Below, one piece after another: positions 22,205 through 30,960 of a stretch of DNA of 34,804 nucleotides. The DNA is from a virus, in the IMG/VR virus record IMGVR_UViG_3300022707_004719, positions 1 to 34,804 of that record. The stretch is one strand, 5' to 3'. The position numbers were made by a program, and so were the translations under genes. The notes beneath the pieces were generated by a model that saw nothing but the letters and a program-made list of their open reading frames with translations, ran no database searches and was not told the origin of the DNA. How positions within the stretch are numbered: position 1 is the first letter of the stretch; every line of letters starts with the position of its first letter.

Positions 22205-22834
22205 CTATGTTGGTTCGATTAACAGCCAGTTGATTATACTCGTATCTAGCGCATTAGTTGAATTTATCGTGAAACTTGTAGATACCACTCGGGTTGTTGC
22301 CAAGAACCCCTGAGTTCCCCCTGCTGTGTTAACAGATAAAAATATTCTAGTGTTAGCTGTTATTGAAGTATTAGATACAGTAATGGTTCCTGCTACAAGA
22401 GTATCTTGTCCCATTCTGCCATTAGTTCCTTCTTTTATTTTTACCCCGACCCCTATGGTCTCAGTAATAAGATCTCCGTTTGGCCCAATTGCCGACAAAG
22501 CTGTTCCAGTCGAATCTCTCCACTCCTCTATATTTCTTGTTTGTGTTGAATTTGCATTTATTGAGAATTGAGCTTGGTTTGAAACACCAATTAGTTCTAA
22601 TCTTGACGTGGGGTTATTTATCCCTATTCCAATTTTTCCATCACTTCTAATTACTAGTCTAACTATCCCGTTTGTTATACATGAGATATTTCCATTAAGA
22701 CTATCTATATATGTATCATCATCATCTTCAAAAACAATGCCTTTGCAAGCAAGATAATCTTGAGTGGGGTCAGTTTCAGTAGGACCGAAATCAACCCCTG
22801 TTTCTATCTTTAAAGGCTTAACCTTATCAATCAT
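22205..22834 (-). CDS. Head or tail fibre-like decoration protein
   Basis: This 209-residue protein has a short N-terminal KVKPLKIETG segment, then beta-helix-like repeats, including SDGKIGIGINNPTSRLELIG and STGTALSAIGPNGDL. I know these from trimeric fibre and spike proteins. The N-terminus resembles that of the next gene, which suggests that both attach to the same virion site. It is Asn/Thr-rich with no catalytic motif. Confidence 0.6.
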   Translation of the reverse strand: MIDKVKPLKIETGVDFGPTETDPTQDYLACKGIVFEDDDDTYIDSLNGNISCITNGIVRLVIRSDGKIGIGINNPTSRLELIGVSNQAQFSINANSTQTRNIEEWRDSTGTALSAIGPNGDLITETIGVGVKIKEGTNGRMGQDTLVAGTITVSNTSITANTRIFLSVNTAGGTQGFLATTRVVSTSFTINSTNALDTSIINWLLIEPT

Positions 22835-22837
22835 TTC

Positions 22838-23476
22838 TTATAACCTTTTACCTAAGAACTGAATTTGCAAGTCTAAAGTAGTAGTATTTTTAGCAAAACC
22901 TGCTTGGACTATAGCGTTGGCTGTTCCAGTTGGTGCTGTAGATATAATTTCCCCAGCTGTATTACTTAAAAACATTCTATCCCCAGCTGTAAGTCCAGAA
23001 AACCCACCAAGAGTACCCACTTTTCTAACCGTTACTGGAGCTGATGCTCCAACTGTAGAAAGGGCAAATCCGATTAGCCTTGATGTTGACTCACCATCTG
23101 CATCTGCAATAGTTACAATATCATTGGCACTAATAAAAACTGCATCCCGAATTGTGACTCCTGTGCCATCTGTTGTGTAGGAAAGGTCTATGTTTTCAGC
23201 AAATGCTGATACATAACTTAGTTGTCCTGCACCATCAGTCGAAAGAATCTGATTGGCCGTGCCATCAGCTTGTGGCCAATTAACTCCATCTAAAACAAGA
23301 TCTCCTGTTCCGTCTGGAGTGAGCGCGAGATTACCATTGGTATCTGTTGAGATAATCGCATTAGCGCTTGCTTTTATATTACCAAATTGTCCAGAGAGAA
23401 ATGTTATATCATCAGCCACTCCATCATGTTCCGATGGTAATCCTGCAACTATCTTTAATACTTTTACTTGAGCCAT
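22838..23476 (-). CDS. Fibre-like or decoration protein
   Basis: This 212-residue protein starts with QVKVLKIVAG, like the neighbour downstream. It continues with GNLALTPDGTGDLVLDGVNWP, a pattern of phage fibre shafts, and ends in a Gly/Ala/Thr-rich domain with FSGLTAGDRMFLSNTAGE, common to phage head fibres and decoration modules. A three-base gap separates it from the next gene. Confidence 0.62.
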   Translation of the reverse strand: MAQVKVLKIVAGLPSEHDGVADDITFLSGQFGNIKASANAIISTDTNGNLALTPDGTGDLVLDGVNWPQADGTANQILSTDGAGQLSYVSAFAENIDLSYTTDGTGVTIRDAVFISANDIVTIADADGESTSRLIGFALSTVGASAPVTVRKVGTLGGFSGLTAGDRMFLSNTAGEIISTAPTGTANAIVQAGFAKNTTTLDLQIQFLGKRL

Positions 23477-23491
23477 AATAACCTCCGTTGT

Positions 23492-23794
23492 CTATAGCTG
23501 TTTAATTGAAAAATTATATGGATCAATCACACAATTTTCCAAACTTACATCAAGCTCATCCTCTAGCTCTTTCTTTACCTCTTTATATCTATTTTCTAAT
23601 CCTCTATTTAAATCTTTACGTTTTAATATTTTGTTTTCAAGTAAACTACCTTTTAACTGGTGGTTTTGTATTAATAATTTTTGATTCTCAAGTTCTAATA
23701 ATATAAGTACTTCTCTTGTCTTTCCATGATTCATTTCTTCAACAGCACTTTGCCATTTCCAGAACTGTAAAGGTGTAAGTTTCATTTCTTTCAT
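23492..23794 (-). CDS. Coiled-coil protein within the fibre cluster
   Basis: This 100-residue protein is almost fully helical and highly charged between residues 25 and 85 (Leu heptads with Glu and Lys). It starts in an overlap with the gene at 23791-24267. It could be a small chaperone or a coiled-coil linker for the neighbouring fibres. No family recognised. Confidence 0.6.
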   Translation of the reverse strand: MKEMKLTPLQFWKWQSAVEEMNHGKTREVLILLELENQKLLIQNHQLKGSLLENKILKRKDLNRGLENRYKEVKKELEDELDVSLENCVIDPYNFSIKQL

Positions 23795-24267
23795 GTTAAT
23801 ACTAACCTCGTACCTTTGTTTACCATTAATTCAGTCCCACTAAATGGCTGACCTACTCTCACAACTACTTCCCCGCTTCCAATCGGGGCTGTTGCAGTGA
23901 CAAGTCCTGCAGTAGCTGCACTTAAAAAGAACTCTTTAGTTTCATCTAATCCTGAAAATACTCCCAAACTCACTCCAGTTACCCTTATGTCACATAATAT
24001 AGAAGTCTCTTTTCTTTCAACAATCCCGATCATATTAGAGTTAGTGACTGAATCGGCTTGTGCTTTTTGTGCTGTACCCGAAATCATCTTAACTGCATCT
24101 GTTAGTGCCACACCAGAATCACATGGGACATTTCTTAATATTAACCCAGAACTTGATTCTTCTATTGCTCCTTGTACATCTGTGGCAGTAAAGCCATTAG
24201 TTGTTTTATCAAATGGAGTCTGTGCTGCACTTTGAGTTCTTCCAAAAAGTAAAACATCTGCTCCCAT
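23791..24267 (-). CDS. Decoration or fibre-like protein
   Basis: This 158-residue protein contains TATDVQGAIEE, an N-terminal motif frequent in phage fibres. Its second half includes GVFSGLDETKEFFLSAATAG, similar to the C-terminal domain of the gene at 22838-23476. The two probably share a domain by duplication. It lies within the cluster of surface proteins between capsid and neck. Confidence 0.6.
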   Translation of the reverse strand: MGADVLLFGRTQSAAQTPFDKTTNGFTATDVQGAIEESSSGLILRNVPCDSGVALTDAVKMISGTAQKAQADSVTNSNMIGIVERKETSILCDIRVTGVSLGVFSGLDETKEFFLSAATAGLVTATAPIGSGEVVVRVGQPFSGTELMVNKGTRLVLT

Positions 24268-24659
24268 TATAATTTCCTGTTTAGCATAATATCAAATGTA
24301 ACATCCGTAGATCCAGTTCTCTTTACTACGACTTGTTTTAAATTTCCCTTAGGAGACCATCCTATAAAGTTTCCTGCTTTAAGCGTAGAGAATGTAGTAC
24401 CTCCATCAAAAGAAAAATCAAGATCCCTTCCTGGAACAGTCTCTTGATTTATCAATAAAGCAATAATTATTATATTTCCCTCAGCTGCAGGAACACTTGT
24501 ATCTGCTGAAACAGCTGTTCCTGGAAAATGTTTAGTAGTTTGATTAGCAGAAGAAAATCCATCATCTTCTACAGTATTAACTGCAGTTTTGCCGTTAGAA
24601 TCATCGACAAATTTCTCTCCCTCTAAATCTTTTGTGCTGCTTTTAGCTGCTACGGTCAT
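24267..24659 (-). CDS. Small structural protein
   Basis: This 130-residue beta-rich protein has a polar N-terminus and strands including DLDFSFDGGTTFSTL and VVVKRTGSTDVTFDI. It is similar in style to small phage decoration proteins. It overlaps both neighbours, which supports co-translation. Confidence 0.55.
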   Translation of the reverse strand: MTVAAKSSTKDLEGEKFVDDSNGKTAVNTVEDDGFSSANQTTKHFPGTAVSADTSVPAAEGNIIIIALLINQETVPGRDLDFSFDGGTTFSTLKAGNFIGWSPKGNLKQVVVKRTGSTDVTFDIMLNRKL

Positions 24660-24864
24660 TCATCTTCCTTATTCCCTTAAGGATAAAATCTTCTCCAACT
24701 TCTCCGAAATACCATACGATCCATTTTCGTCCATCTTTCATTGGTGTATCGTAAATAAATCTTTTGCTATGAGCGATATTATTGGCCAGTTGTTTGCGAA
24801 TCAAATCTTGCTTTGTATTTGCTTCTAAAAAAACCTTAACTAATGATGCGCTATTTTCACTCAT
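24643..24864 (-). CDS. Small hypothetical protein
   Basis: This 73-residue basic protein has an N-terminal helix and a KWIVWYFGEVGE hairpin. It starts immediately after the intrinsic terminator at 24865-24889 and so may be the first gene of a separate transcript, or be reached by read-through. It overlaps the next gene by 17 bases. Function unknown. Confidence 0.55.
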   Translation of the reverse strand: MSENSASLVKVFLEANTKQDLIRKQLANNIAHSKRFIYDTPMKDGRKWIVWYFGEVGEDFILKGIRKMNDRSS

Positions 24865-24889
24865 AATTAAAAAGGGGGCCTAAGCCCCC
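24865..24889 (-). terminator. Intrinsic terminator inside the structural operon
   Basis: A GC-only 6-bp stem GGGGGC/GCCCCC (24874-24889) is followed on the minus strand by TTTTTAATT. It closes the capsid and signal-peptide gene transcript. Confidence 0.85.
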
Positions 24890-24896
24890 GTCCTCG

Positions 24897-25370
24897 TTAT
24901 TCTAAGACTGAAAAATCAATAAAGAATCTAACCTTCCCTGCAGTAGCACTGCCTGCTACCACCAGATCTATTGTATCTGCTGAGCTATAGAATCTATACA
25001 AAGTAGATGTACCGCTGTTAGTGGTATCTACTGAATAAACTCCTATATCTGATGATTCATTACTCAACGGTGTAAGTCCTGTTGAATTCATAAATGCATC
25101 CAATAAATATCCATTGTCATCATCACCATCACCAACTATTTCAGAAGTTGATCCTGCGACTACTGTTTCTACATTTGCGCTAACACCGTAAATTACAGCA
25201 CCAGCAGGAATACTAAAAATTGCAATAGTACCAGATGATGCAGTACTGTCAGCACTGGCACCGGATGTCACATCCCAAAGAAATTCTTGTGTTAATCGTT
25301 CGAATTTTTGAAAGCCTGCGCTAGCTGTTAATGAAAACAGCATTACAAGCATAATGGTTAAAAATTTCAT
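24897..25370 (-). CDS. Signal-peptide protein next to the major capsid gene
   Basis: This 157-residue protein has a clear Sec signal peptide: Met-Lys, a hydrophobic core (residues 4-14), and ASA at 16-18 before Gly19. The mature part is Ser/Thr/Gly-rich and beta-rich with an acidic GDGDDD stretch. It is isolated between two hairpins, downstream of the capsid gene. Export of a protein made with the capsid at high level is unusual. It could act at the cell surface or outside, for example in blocking adsorption. That is inference only. Confidence 0.7.
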   Translation of the reverse strand: MKFLTIMLVMLFSLTASAGFQKFERLTQEFLWDVTSGASADSTASSGTIAIFSIPAGAVIYGVSANVETVVAGSTSEIVGDGDDDNGYLLDAFMNSTGLTPLSNESSDIGVYSVDTTNSGTSTLYRFYSSADTIDLVVAGSATAGKVRFFIDFSVLE

Positions 25371-25384
25371 CTCTCTAATCTCCT

Positions 25385-25406
25385 ATTTAAGGGGACCGAA
25401 GTCCCC
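25385..25406 (-). terminator. UUCG-loop hairpin after the major capsid gene
   Basis: On the minus strand GGGGAC-TTCG-GTCCCC (25391-25406) forms a very stable hairpin with a C(UUCG)G loop, followed by TTAAAT. The U run is weak, so it may be a partial terminator that reduces downstream expression, or a 3' stabiliser of the abundant capsid mRNA. Confidence 0.5.
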
Positions 25407-25435
25407 AATTATTAACTTGCAATACTAATTACTTC

Positions 25436-26299
25436 TTATGGATTATCAGTTCCAATTAATACGGCTCTCTTCCCGGTATCAAGTTCTTTTGTTCCGTAAA
25501 GCTGATCAATTGAATATCTAGTACCAAGGTTCCTTAGATCCTTTTGTGAATCAAAATCTGGCCCTATTTGAGTAGCATATCCAGCTGCACTTGGATGAAA
25601 CATCAATGATTTAAGATTATTGATGTCATTGTGAACAAAAACTCTTACACCAAAAACTCTTCCAATCTCACCAGTTGCTATTGGCGCTCCAACACCATAT
25701 TTAGAAGCATCGATGAAATTAGCAATCTTTAACATTATCTCTTCTTGTTCAGGAGAAATTGCCAAAGCAAGACTTTTCATCATTGAGGCACTTAGCTTTT
25801 GTTGGCGTAAAAGCCTACGAGCTTTCAAGATGTCCGCTTCAGTTATCTCGGTACCACCGCCGCCAGTATAAACAAAACTATGATCTGGGGAAGATGCAAC
25901 ATTTTCTAAGATAGCAATGATATCTTTATCCACCTGATTAGCGATGTCTTGGCCGGCTCTTAATATTGCTTCATTAAGAACAGCAACTACTGATTGTTCT
26001 GATGCAATTTTCTCAATAATCCATTGAATGACCTTGTGCTTATTGAGATTCAAAACATCAGTGCTAAAAACTATTGTTTGAGCATCTACTGCAGCATTTT
26101 CAGCCTTATCATCGACTGATGAAAATCCCGGTGCTCTAGGAATCTCGACTTGCTTTGATCCTTTAACTGCCAAAGCTGAAAAGTTCATTACATTCGGAAT
26201 CATTACTGCTTCTTCCTGTAAATATATTTGCACCTGGGCACTGATTGCATCTAAAGCTGTTGCAACAGTGGTGGTGACTCCCATTAATGAATCTGCCAT
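25436..26299 (-). CDS. Major capsid protein
   Basis: This 287-residue protein, directly downstream of the scaffold gene, has features of HK97-fold capsid proteins. These are an N-terminal arm, an E-loop-like EIPRAPGFSSVDDKAENAAVD, a long spine-helix-like segment (ASEQSVVAVLNEAILRAGQD), and a C-terminal domain with GRVFGVRVFVHNDI and a terminal strand. No N-terminal prohead protease target is obvious. The call rests on position and these patterns. Confidence 0.8.
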   Translation of the reverse strand: MADSLMGVTTTVATALDAISAQVQIYLQEEAVMIPNVMNFSALAVKGSKQVEIPRAPGFSSVDDKAENAAVDAQTIVFSTDVLNLNKHKVIQWIIEKIASEQSVVAVLNEAILRAGQDIANQVDKDIIAILENVASSPDHSFVYTGGGGTEITEADILKARRLLRQQKLSASMMKSLALAISPEQEEIMLKIANFIDASKYGVGAPIATGEIGRVFGVRVFVHNDINNLKSLMFHPSAAGYATQIGPDFDSQKDLRNLGTRYSIDQLYGTKELDTGKRAVLIGTDNP

Positions 26300-26312
26300 G
26301 ATTTACCTCTTG

Positions 26313-26936
26313 TTACGCCTCTTCAGGTTGAAAAGGCTTATGTTGTTTAACTAAAAAATTTATTGCAGAAGCATACTTGTCTGCTTGAGTTGGCCCTTTA
26401 TCTGCAATGTGTTGAGGTCGAGTATTAACAGTGTTAACAGTTTCTTTTGATTGAAACATATATGCTTTATCTTCCATGACCTTTGCTACAGCTTCCTTTA
26501 CACCATTAACTTTTCCCGATTCTTCATCAATAGTAATCATTTCTAATGGTAACGCTGCTACTACATCTTTTAAATCGTGAGCATTGTGTGCATAACGAGA
26601 TACTTCAATTTCAAGATCTTTTTGTAATTCTCTTTTAGATCTTTCTTTAAGTGTTTCATTAAGTTTGAATACATTGTTTTTTTCAATTGCAAGTAACTCT
26701 TCTGTTTTACCCTCGTCCTCTAATTTCTTCTTTGACTTAGCATCAACATTATCTCTTAATTCACGGAACTTATCAGCGTTGTCCTTCGACTCAGTTAACA
26801 ATCTCGCATTAGTTGATTTCTGTTGTACTAACTGATCCAATATCTTTTGGTGTTCACTAGCAGATATTGGTTCAGATTTTGACTGAGAGCCTTCGCTTCC
26901 AGTTTTGGAACCTTCGTCCCCTTTCTTTTCGGCCAT
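26313..26936 (-). CDS. Capsid scaffold protein
   Basis: This 207-residue protein, starting at ATG 26934-26936 after TAGGAG, is highly charged and mostly helical. It has a low-complexity Ser/Gly/Lys N-terminus, a coiled coil (about residues 35-115) and a basic C-terminus. This is typical for phage scaffolds, which lie just before the capsid gene. A longer frame from 26966 lacks a good ribosome binding site. Confidence 0.75.
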   Translation of the reverse strand: MAEKKGDEGSKTGSEGSQSKSEPISASEHQKILDQLVQQKSTNARLLTESKDNADKFRELRDNVDAKSKKKLEDEGKTEELLAIEKNNVFKLNETLKERSKRELQKDLEIEVSRYAHNAHDLKDVVAALPLEMITIDEESGKVNGVKEAVAKVMEDKAYMFQSKETVNTVNTRPQHIADKGPTQADKYASAINFLVKQHKPFQPEEA

Positions 26937-26946
26937 TCTTTTTCTC

Positions 26947-27396
26947 CTACCTGTTTTGTCTCGCAACTTCTTGTGAGACTATTGTTTCAATTGACTTATT
27001 GATTCTATTTTGTATTGACTTGGTAAATTCTTCTCCACTTCTGTCAGGTAACAATCTTCTAATAATTCGATTTACCCCTGCTCCGGACGTGTTGTGATAA
27101 AACGCAATGATATCTGAAAACTTAATATCAACTGAGCTAGGTCCTGCTGTTGAAACTCTCAATGATTCAAGCATTTCGCCTGTTCTTGTCATGTCTACAG
27201 GTTGGACTCTTCCTTTAATCTTTGCATACTCACGAGAATAGCCCTTAAATCTTTTCCCTGTAACCGGAGATGTTCCGGATGTAATGGTTTTAATAATCTG
27301 ATCAGCAATATTTGATTTAGCTTTTGTTAAAAACTTTTTATTAATATTAGGAAGAAACTTGTTTAATGTAGATTTAATAGTAATTCTAACGGCCAT
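26947..27396 (-). CDS. Neck or tail-completion protein, gp10-like (copy 2)
   Basis: This 149-residue protein contains SPVTGKRFKGYSREYAKIKG and then a TGEMLESLRV segment. This is the pattern of HK97 gp10/phage virion morphogenesis proteins that close the connector. The gene upstream has the same ordered motifs, so these are tandem paralogues. The start overlaps the upstream stop as TAATG. Confidence 0.6.
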   Translation of the reverse strand: MAVRITIKSTLNKFLPNINKKFLTKAKSNIADQIIKTITSGTSPVTGKRFKGYSREYAKIKGRVQPVDMTRTGEMLESLRVSTAGPSSVDIKFSDIIAFYHNTSGAGVNRIIRRLLPDRSGEEFTKSIQNRINKSIETIVSQEVARQNR

Positions 27397-27860
27397 TATG
27401 CACTCTCCTGGAAATCATCAATAACACTATTGATTTTCCTAATTATCCCTGGTCTAAAAGTTTCTTCTAATGCATCGTTAGGGATAAATTGTCTTAAAGG
27501 AAGTGTGTCGCCAACATTATGATTAAAAGCTTTTTTCTTCTCGATTGAATTTGTTATTAAAACTCTTAATCCTTTTGTACTGTTTTCTACTTTCAAAGAG
27601 CCAAGCATAGCTGAAGTAAGTCTCAAATCAGCCAATGTCCTCCCAGTCTTTTTCTTTTTAAAAGCTCTATATTCTTTAGATAGTTTTTGAAATCTAGATC
27701 CATCAACAGGAGATCTTGATCCTGCAACATCACCAAGGATAGCGTTTAATAATTCAACACCGGCTTCAGTCTTAGCTGCGCTTCTATCAGCTCTAGGAAT
27801 TTGTTCTAATCTGCTTGACAAATCTAATTCAAACAGAATCTTCGTTTTCGTTATCGGCAT
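27396..27860 (-). CDS. Neck or tail-completion protein, gp10-like (copy 1)
   Basis: This 154-residue protein starts at ATG 27858-27860, six bases after GAGG and inside the end of the portal gene; starts further upstream lack such a site. It has SPVDGSRFQKLSKEYRAFKK and TSAMLGSLKV, in the same order as the downstream paralogue at 26947-27396. It probably acts at the head-tail joint. Confidence 0.6.
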   Translation of the reverse strand: MPITKTKILFELDLSSRLEQIPRADRSAAKTEAGVELLNAILGDVAGSRSPVDGSRFQKLSKEYRAFKKKKTGRTLADLRLTSAMLGSLKVENSTKGLRVLITNSIEKKKAFNHNVGDTLPLRQFIPNDALEETFRPGIIRKINSVIDDFQESA

Positions 27861-29397
27861 CCTTGTCCTCTTCTTCTTCTTTGTCATCACCATCTTCTTC
27901 AATTGGCGGTAATCCAAACTTCTCCATTCTTTCTATTTTGGCTTTCTCTATAAGTTCGATCTTCTCTCTTGCTGCAGTTTCAGTCATATTAGGATCGAGC
28001 ATTACAAGCCCTTCCCATGGCTCTATAAATCCAAGAGCAATTCTCTTTTCAATGTTCTCTAAAGTCTCTTTATCGGATATTAAAACTTTAGGTTTAGGAT
28101 AAATAACTGTCAATTCATCTTTCTCTGTAAATACATTTGAATTAACAATTTCTTTTTCGTTTATTCTAACTATATTAAAAACGTCATCTTCAACACCTAC
28201 ATATTCTGTTTGATTATCTACAATAACATCTTGGACATCGGCTTGAGCAATGATTCGATCTAATCCGGATGCAAACTTTTCAACACCGCCATCTAATGCT
28301 TGAGAAGATGAAATTCCATAATCATCCAATACATTGACTATCCATTTACTATAAGTCATTACCTGGCCAGCAAGATCTGGATTGGGATTAATATAGGCAG
28401 CTTCTGTACTAGGGAATCCGGGCGATTCATGTTGAGGTAATTCAATACCAGTTGTAAGACCAACAGTTACATTCTCCATTTTATCTGCTAACGATGCAGG
28501 ATATTTTAGTGTGAGAATCCCAAAGCCTTGTCCAGACGCTGCACTTAAAACATCAGACCATAAAGTATTAAATGTAATTGATTGTTGAGTCAGTGGGCTC
28601 TTAATTGGATTGTCCACTGCCATTTCTGCTGATAAATAAACAAAAGGAATGACACCTAAAGGATTCACCATGTCCGGATTACCAGGAATAGACAGAAAAT
28701 CTACTGACTTCTTTATTTGTACAGCATTTCCAACCATTACTTTATCTTCACTTATTCTAACGGCTACATGATTGCCTCTAGACCACAATACATAGACTTC
28801 GCTATTAGCTGATGAATCTAACTGATAGTCATTGATTAATTGATTAATGCTGTCATTTGTTTGGCCATCAGGATCTCCGAGGTTTGAAAGAACGCTGGCA
28901 TCTGGGTAGTTAAGAATAACAACGTCTAATTCACCTGTATCTTGATCTCTAACAACATTAAATAAATATGGAGCTAATGGCATGAATTGATATTTGCCAA
29001 CGTCCTTGCGGTAATTGATCCACATTAGAACGTGTCTGTGAAGGTTAAATAGTTTATCGAATTCTTTAAAAGATTTATTTGCTTTAGCTTCTTTGTATAT
29101 ATTGTTAAGAGATTTCGTAGATGCCTTTCTTGATAATGATCTAATAGGTTCGCTTTTATATGACTTACCGAGTTTTCTTACAACCTTCTTAGATATCGAA
29201 ATATCTGAGTAACGCATCTTCTGCCATGATTTGGGAAGAAGTCTTTGAAGTTCGAGTTTAGTATACTTAAGTTGATTGCCCTCCAGAACTTCATGTGCTT
29301 TGAACGCATCTTCTTTTAATTGTCGATTCTGTTCCGTGTCGATTTCATTAATAATCTGCTCGACAACTGCTTTATTTGTAATGTCAATATCTGCCAT
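27829..29397 (-). CDS. Portal protein
   Basis: This 522-residue protein follows the large terminase gene. It has the helical and beta pattern of siphovirus portals: an N-terminal region with YSDISISKKVVRKLG, a wing domain with YLFNVVRDQDTGELDVVIL, a helix-rich stem region, and an acidic C-terminus rich in Glu and Asp. It forms the dodecameric DNA channel. Confidence 0.85.
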   Translation of the reverse strand: MADIDITNKAVVEQIINEIDTEQNRQLKEDAFKAHEVLEGNQLKYTKLELQRLLPKSWQKMRYSDISISKKVVRKLGKSYKSEPIRSLSRKASTKSLNNIYKEAKANKSFKEFDKLFNLHRHVLMWINYRKDVGKYQFMPLAPYLFNVVRDQDTGELDVVILNYPDASVLSNLGDPDGQTNDSINQLINDYQLDSSANSEVYVLWSRGNHVAVRISEDKVMVGNAVQIKKSVDFLSIPGNPDMVNPLGVIPFVYLSAEMAVDNPIKSPLTQQSITFNTLWSDVLSAASGQGFGILTLKYPASLADKMENVTVGLTTGIELPQHESPGFPSTEAAYINPNPDLAGQVMTYSKWIVNVLDDYGISSSQALDGGVEKFASGLDRIIAQADVQDVIVDNQTEYVGVEDDVFNIVRINEKEIVNSNVFTEKDELTVIYPKPKVLISDKETLENIEKRIALGFIEPWEGLVMLDPNMTETAAREKIELIEKAKIERMEKFGLPPIEEDGDDKEEEEDKDADNENEDSV

Positions 29398-29413
29398 GCT
29401 TAATCCTTTAAGC

Positions 29414-30691
29414 TTAAGTAAACCTTATTTTTGCCTTCATTATTGGTTTGATTCCGTGAGTATGATGTCCGAGATATCCACCAGCATCTGAAATATGGCC
29501 CCGGGACTTATCGGTAGTATCTGGCATATTTGTTCCTTCGATGTATTTGTGTTGCTCGTAGTCGGCGATAGTCTTTTTACACTTATAATCTATCAAGTAG
29601 TTCCCTTTTTCAAATAAATTATTCATCGAATTGTATCTGTCAACTCGAAAAGGGTTGTGAGAATAGATTACGTTAAATCCTGCGTCACGTAAAATCTGGT
29701 GATTTGTTGTGGAAGAAACGGGATTTCTATTCTTACCCGTTGAGTCAGGAACTATTGTTATTGAGCTAGGATTGATATTTGGGAAACGATTTTTGATTTC
29801 AACACATATTGCCGGAGTATTACTATTTGGTAACCAGATCTCATCAAACTGTCTTAATTGCGTACTTGTTACATTGTTGAGAGTTGCAGTCATGGGATTA
29901 ACGTTAAAGTCCATACCAATATGAATTGGTAAATTAAGATCTCTTTCGACTCGAGTAACATTCTTTTCTCTGCTAAAGGCATAGTAAATTAATCCTTCAC
30001 CTAGGTCAGAGAAGATCCCATCACGAAATCTCATTCTTTGTTGTTCAGGCATTTCATCTAAAATATCAGCAATATAATCAGGATCAATGTTCTCGAGATT
30101 ATGAATTGGGTTCATTAATAGGTGAGCATATTTACTTGGATCCTTAAGCTCTTCCCATGTCTCAGGGTTTTTCTTTTGAATAAATAACGGGTATGACCAA
30201 TGACTTCTATGAGGAGGGTTTTGATCAAAGTAAGCCTTGTTAACTAAATCATTCTTCTCAGCTAACCGACTTAAGGCAATAAGGATTGAGGTATAATCTA
30301 ATTGTGAACACTCATTGAAAAAAACAGTTGAATATTCATTACCTAGAATCTTTTCAGTACGTTTCTTATCATCTAATCCAGCAAACCAGAATTCGGATCC
30401 ATTAGGGAATATAGCATAGTGGTCTGACATCTTCATTGTGACATCTAACTCTGGGAATGCTAGATCAAGAACCTTTGGAAATGTATCAAGCCATATAGAG
30501 GTTTTAATGTGATTGAAATTTCTTCTTATAGCAATATGACGAGACTTGACTTTACATGCTCTAATAATCATTGCTCTTAAAATGACAGCAGTCTTACCAC
30601 TCCTGGAACCGCCATAGAGCATAATGAACTTAGCAATAGATGCTAATAGTTTTGTAGCTTCGACTTGTCTTTCTGTTTTCTTAAAGCTCAT
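29414..30691 (-). CDS. terL: Terminase large subunit
   Basis: This 425-residue protein has an ATPase domain with Walker A GGSRSGKT (27-34) and Walker B TVFFNE (122-127), then an RNase-H-like nuclease domain with acidic residues in GMDFNVNP (Asp261), VPDSTG (Asp316) and HISDAGGYLGHH (Asp402). It packages DNA into proheads and cuts it. It overlaps the small gene upstream by 11 bases. Confidence 0.95.
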   Translation of the reverse strand: MSFKKTERQVEATKLLASIAKFIMLYGGSRSGKTAVILRAMIIRACKVKSRHIAIRRNFNHIKTSIWLDTFPKVLDLAFPELDVTMKMSDHYAIFPNGSEFWFAGLDDKKRTEKILGNEYSTVFFNECSQLDYTSILIALSRLAEKNDLVNKAYFDQNPPHRSHWSYPLFIQKKNPETWEELKDPSKYAHLLMNPIHNLENIDPDYIADILDEMPEQQRMRFRDGIFSDLGEGLIYYAFSREKNVTRVERDLNLPIHIGMDFNVNPMTATLNNVTSTQLRQFDEIWLPNSNTPAICVEIKNRFPNINPSSITIVPDSTGKNRNPVSSTTNHQILRDAGFNVIYSHNPFRVDRYNSMNNLFEKGNYLIDYKCKKTIADYEQHKYIEGTNMPDTTDKSRGHISDAGGYLGHHTHGIKPIMKAKIRFT

Positions 30692-30947
30692 TCAATTTCA
30701 GCCATTCTCTAAGTCTCTTGTCAACGTCTGGATCGTGAATTCTTTCACGTATATACTCTATTAAATCTTTGACTCTTTTAAGTTTTTGACCTTGGTCATA
30801 ATTTTCATTAACAGACAGTCTTAGAAGGTTTTTTTGAAGATCATAATGCTTGAGCTTCTCTTTTAGTTGGTATATTTCATCACACATCGCTCTGATTGTG
30901 ACTCTTTTTTCTTCAATTCTTTTACTTAGAAATTCTTCAACAATCAT
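30681..30947 (-). CDS. Small coiled-coil protein between terminase genes
   Basis: This 88-residue protein is strongly charged and helical (IEEKRVTIRAMCDEIYQLKEKL), with heptad Leu positions to residue 45 and a helical C-terminus. It lies between terS and terL. It could assist packaging or be a second small subunit. No family recognised. Confidence 0.6.
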   Translation of the reverse strand: MIVEEFLSKRIEEKRVTIRAMCDEIYQLKEKLKHYDLQKNLLRLSVNENYDQGQKLKRVKDLIEYIRERIHDPDVDKRLREWLKLNEL

Positions 30948-30960
30948 AAATTTCCTTTAT

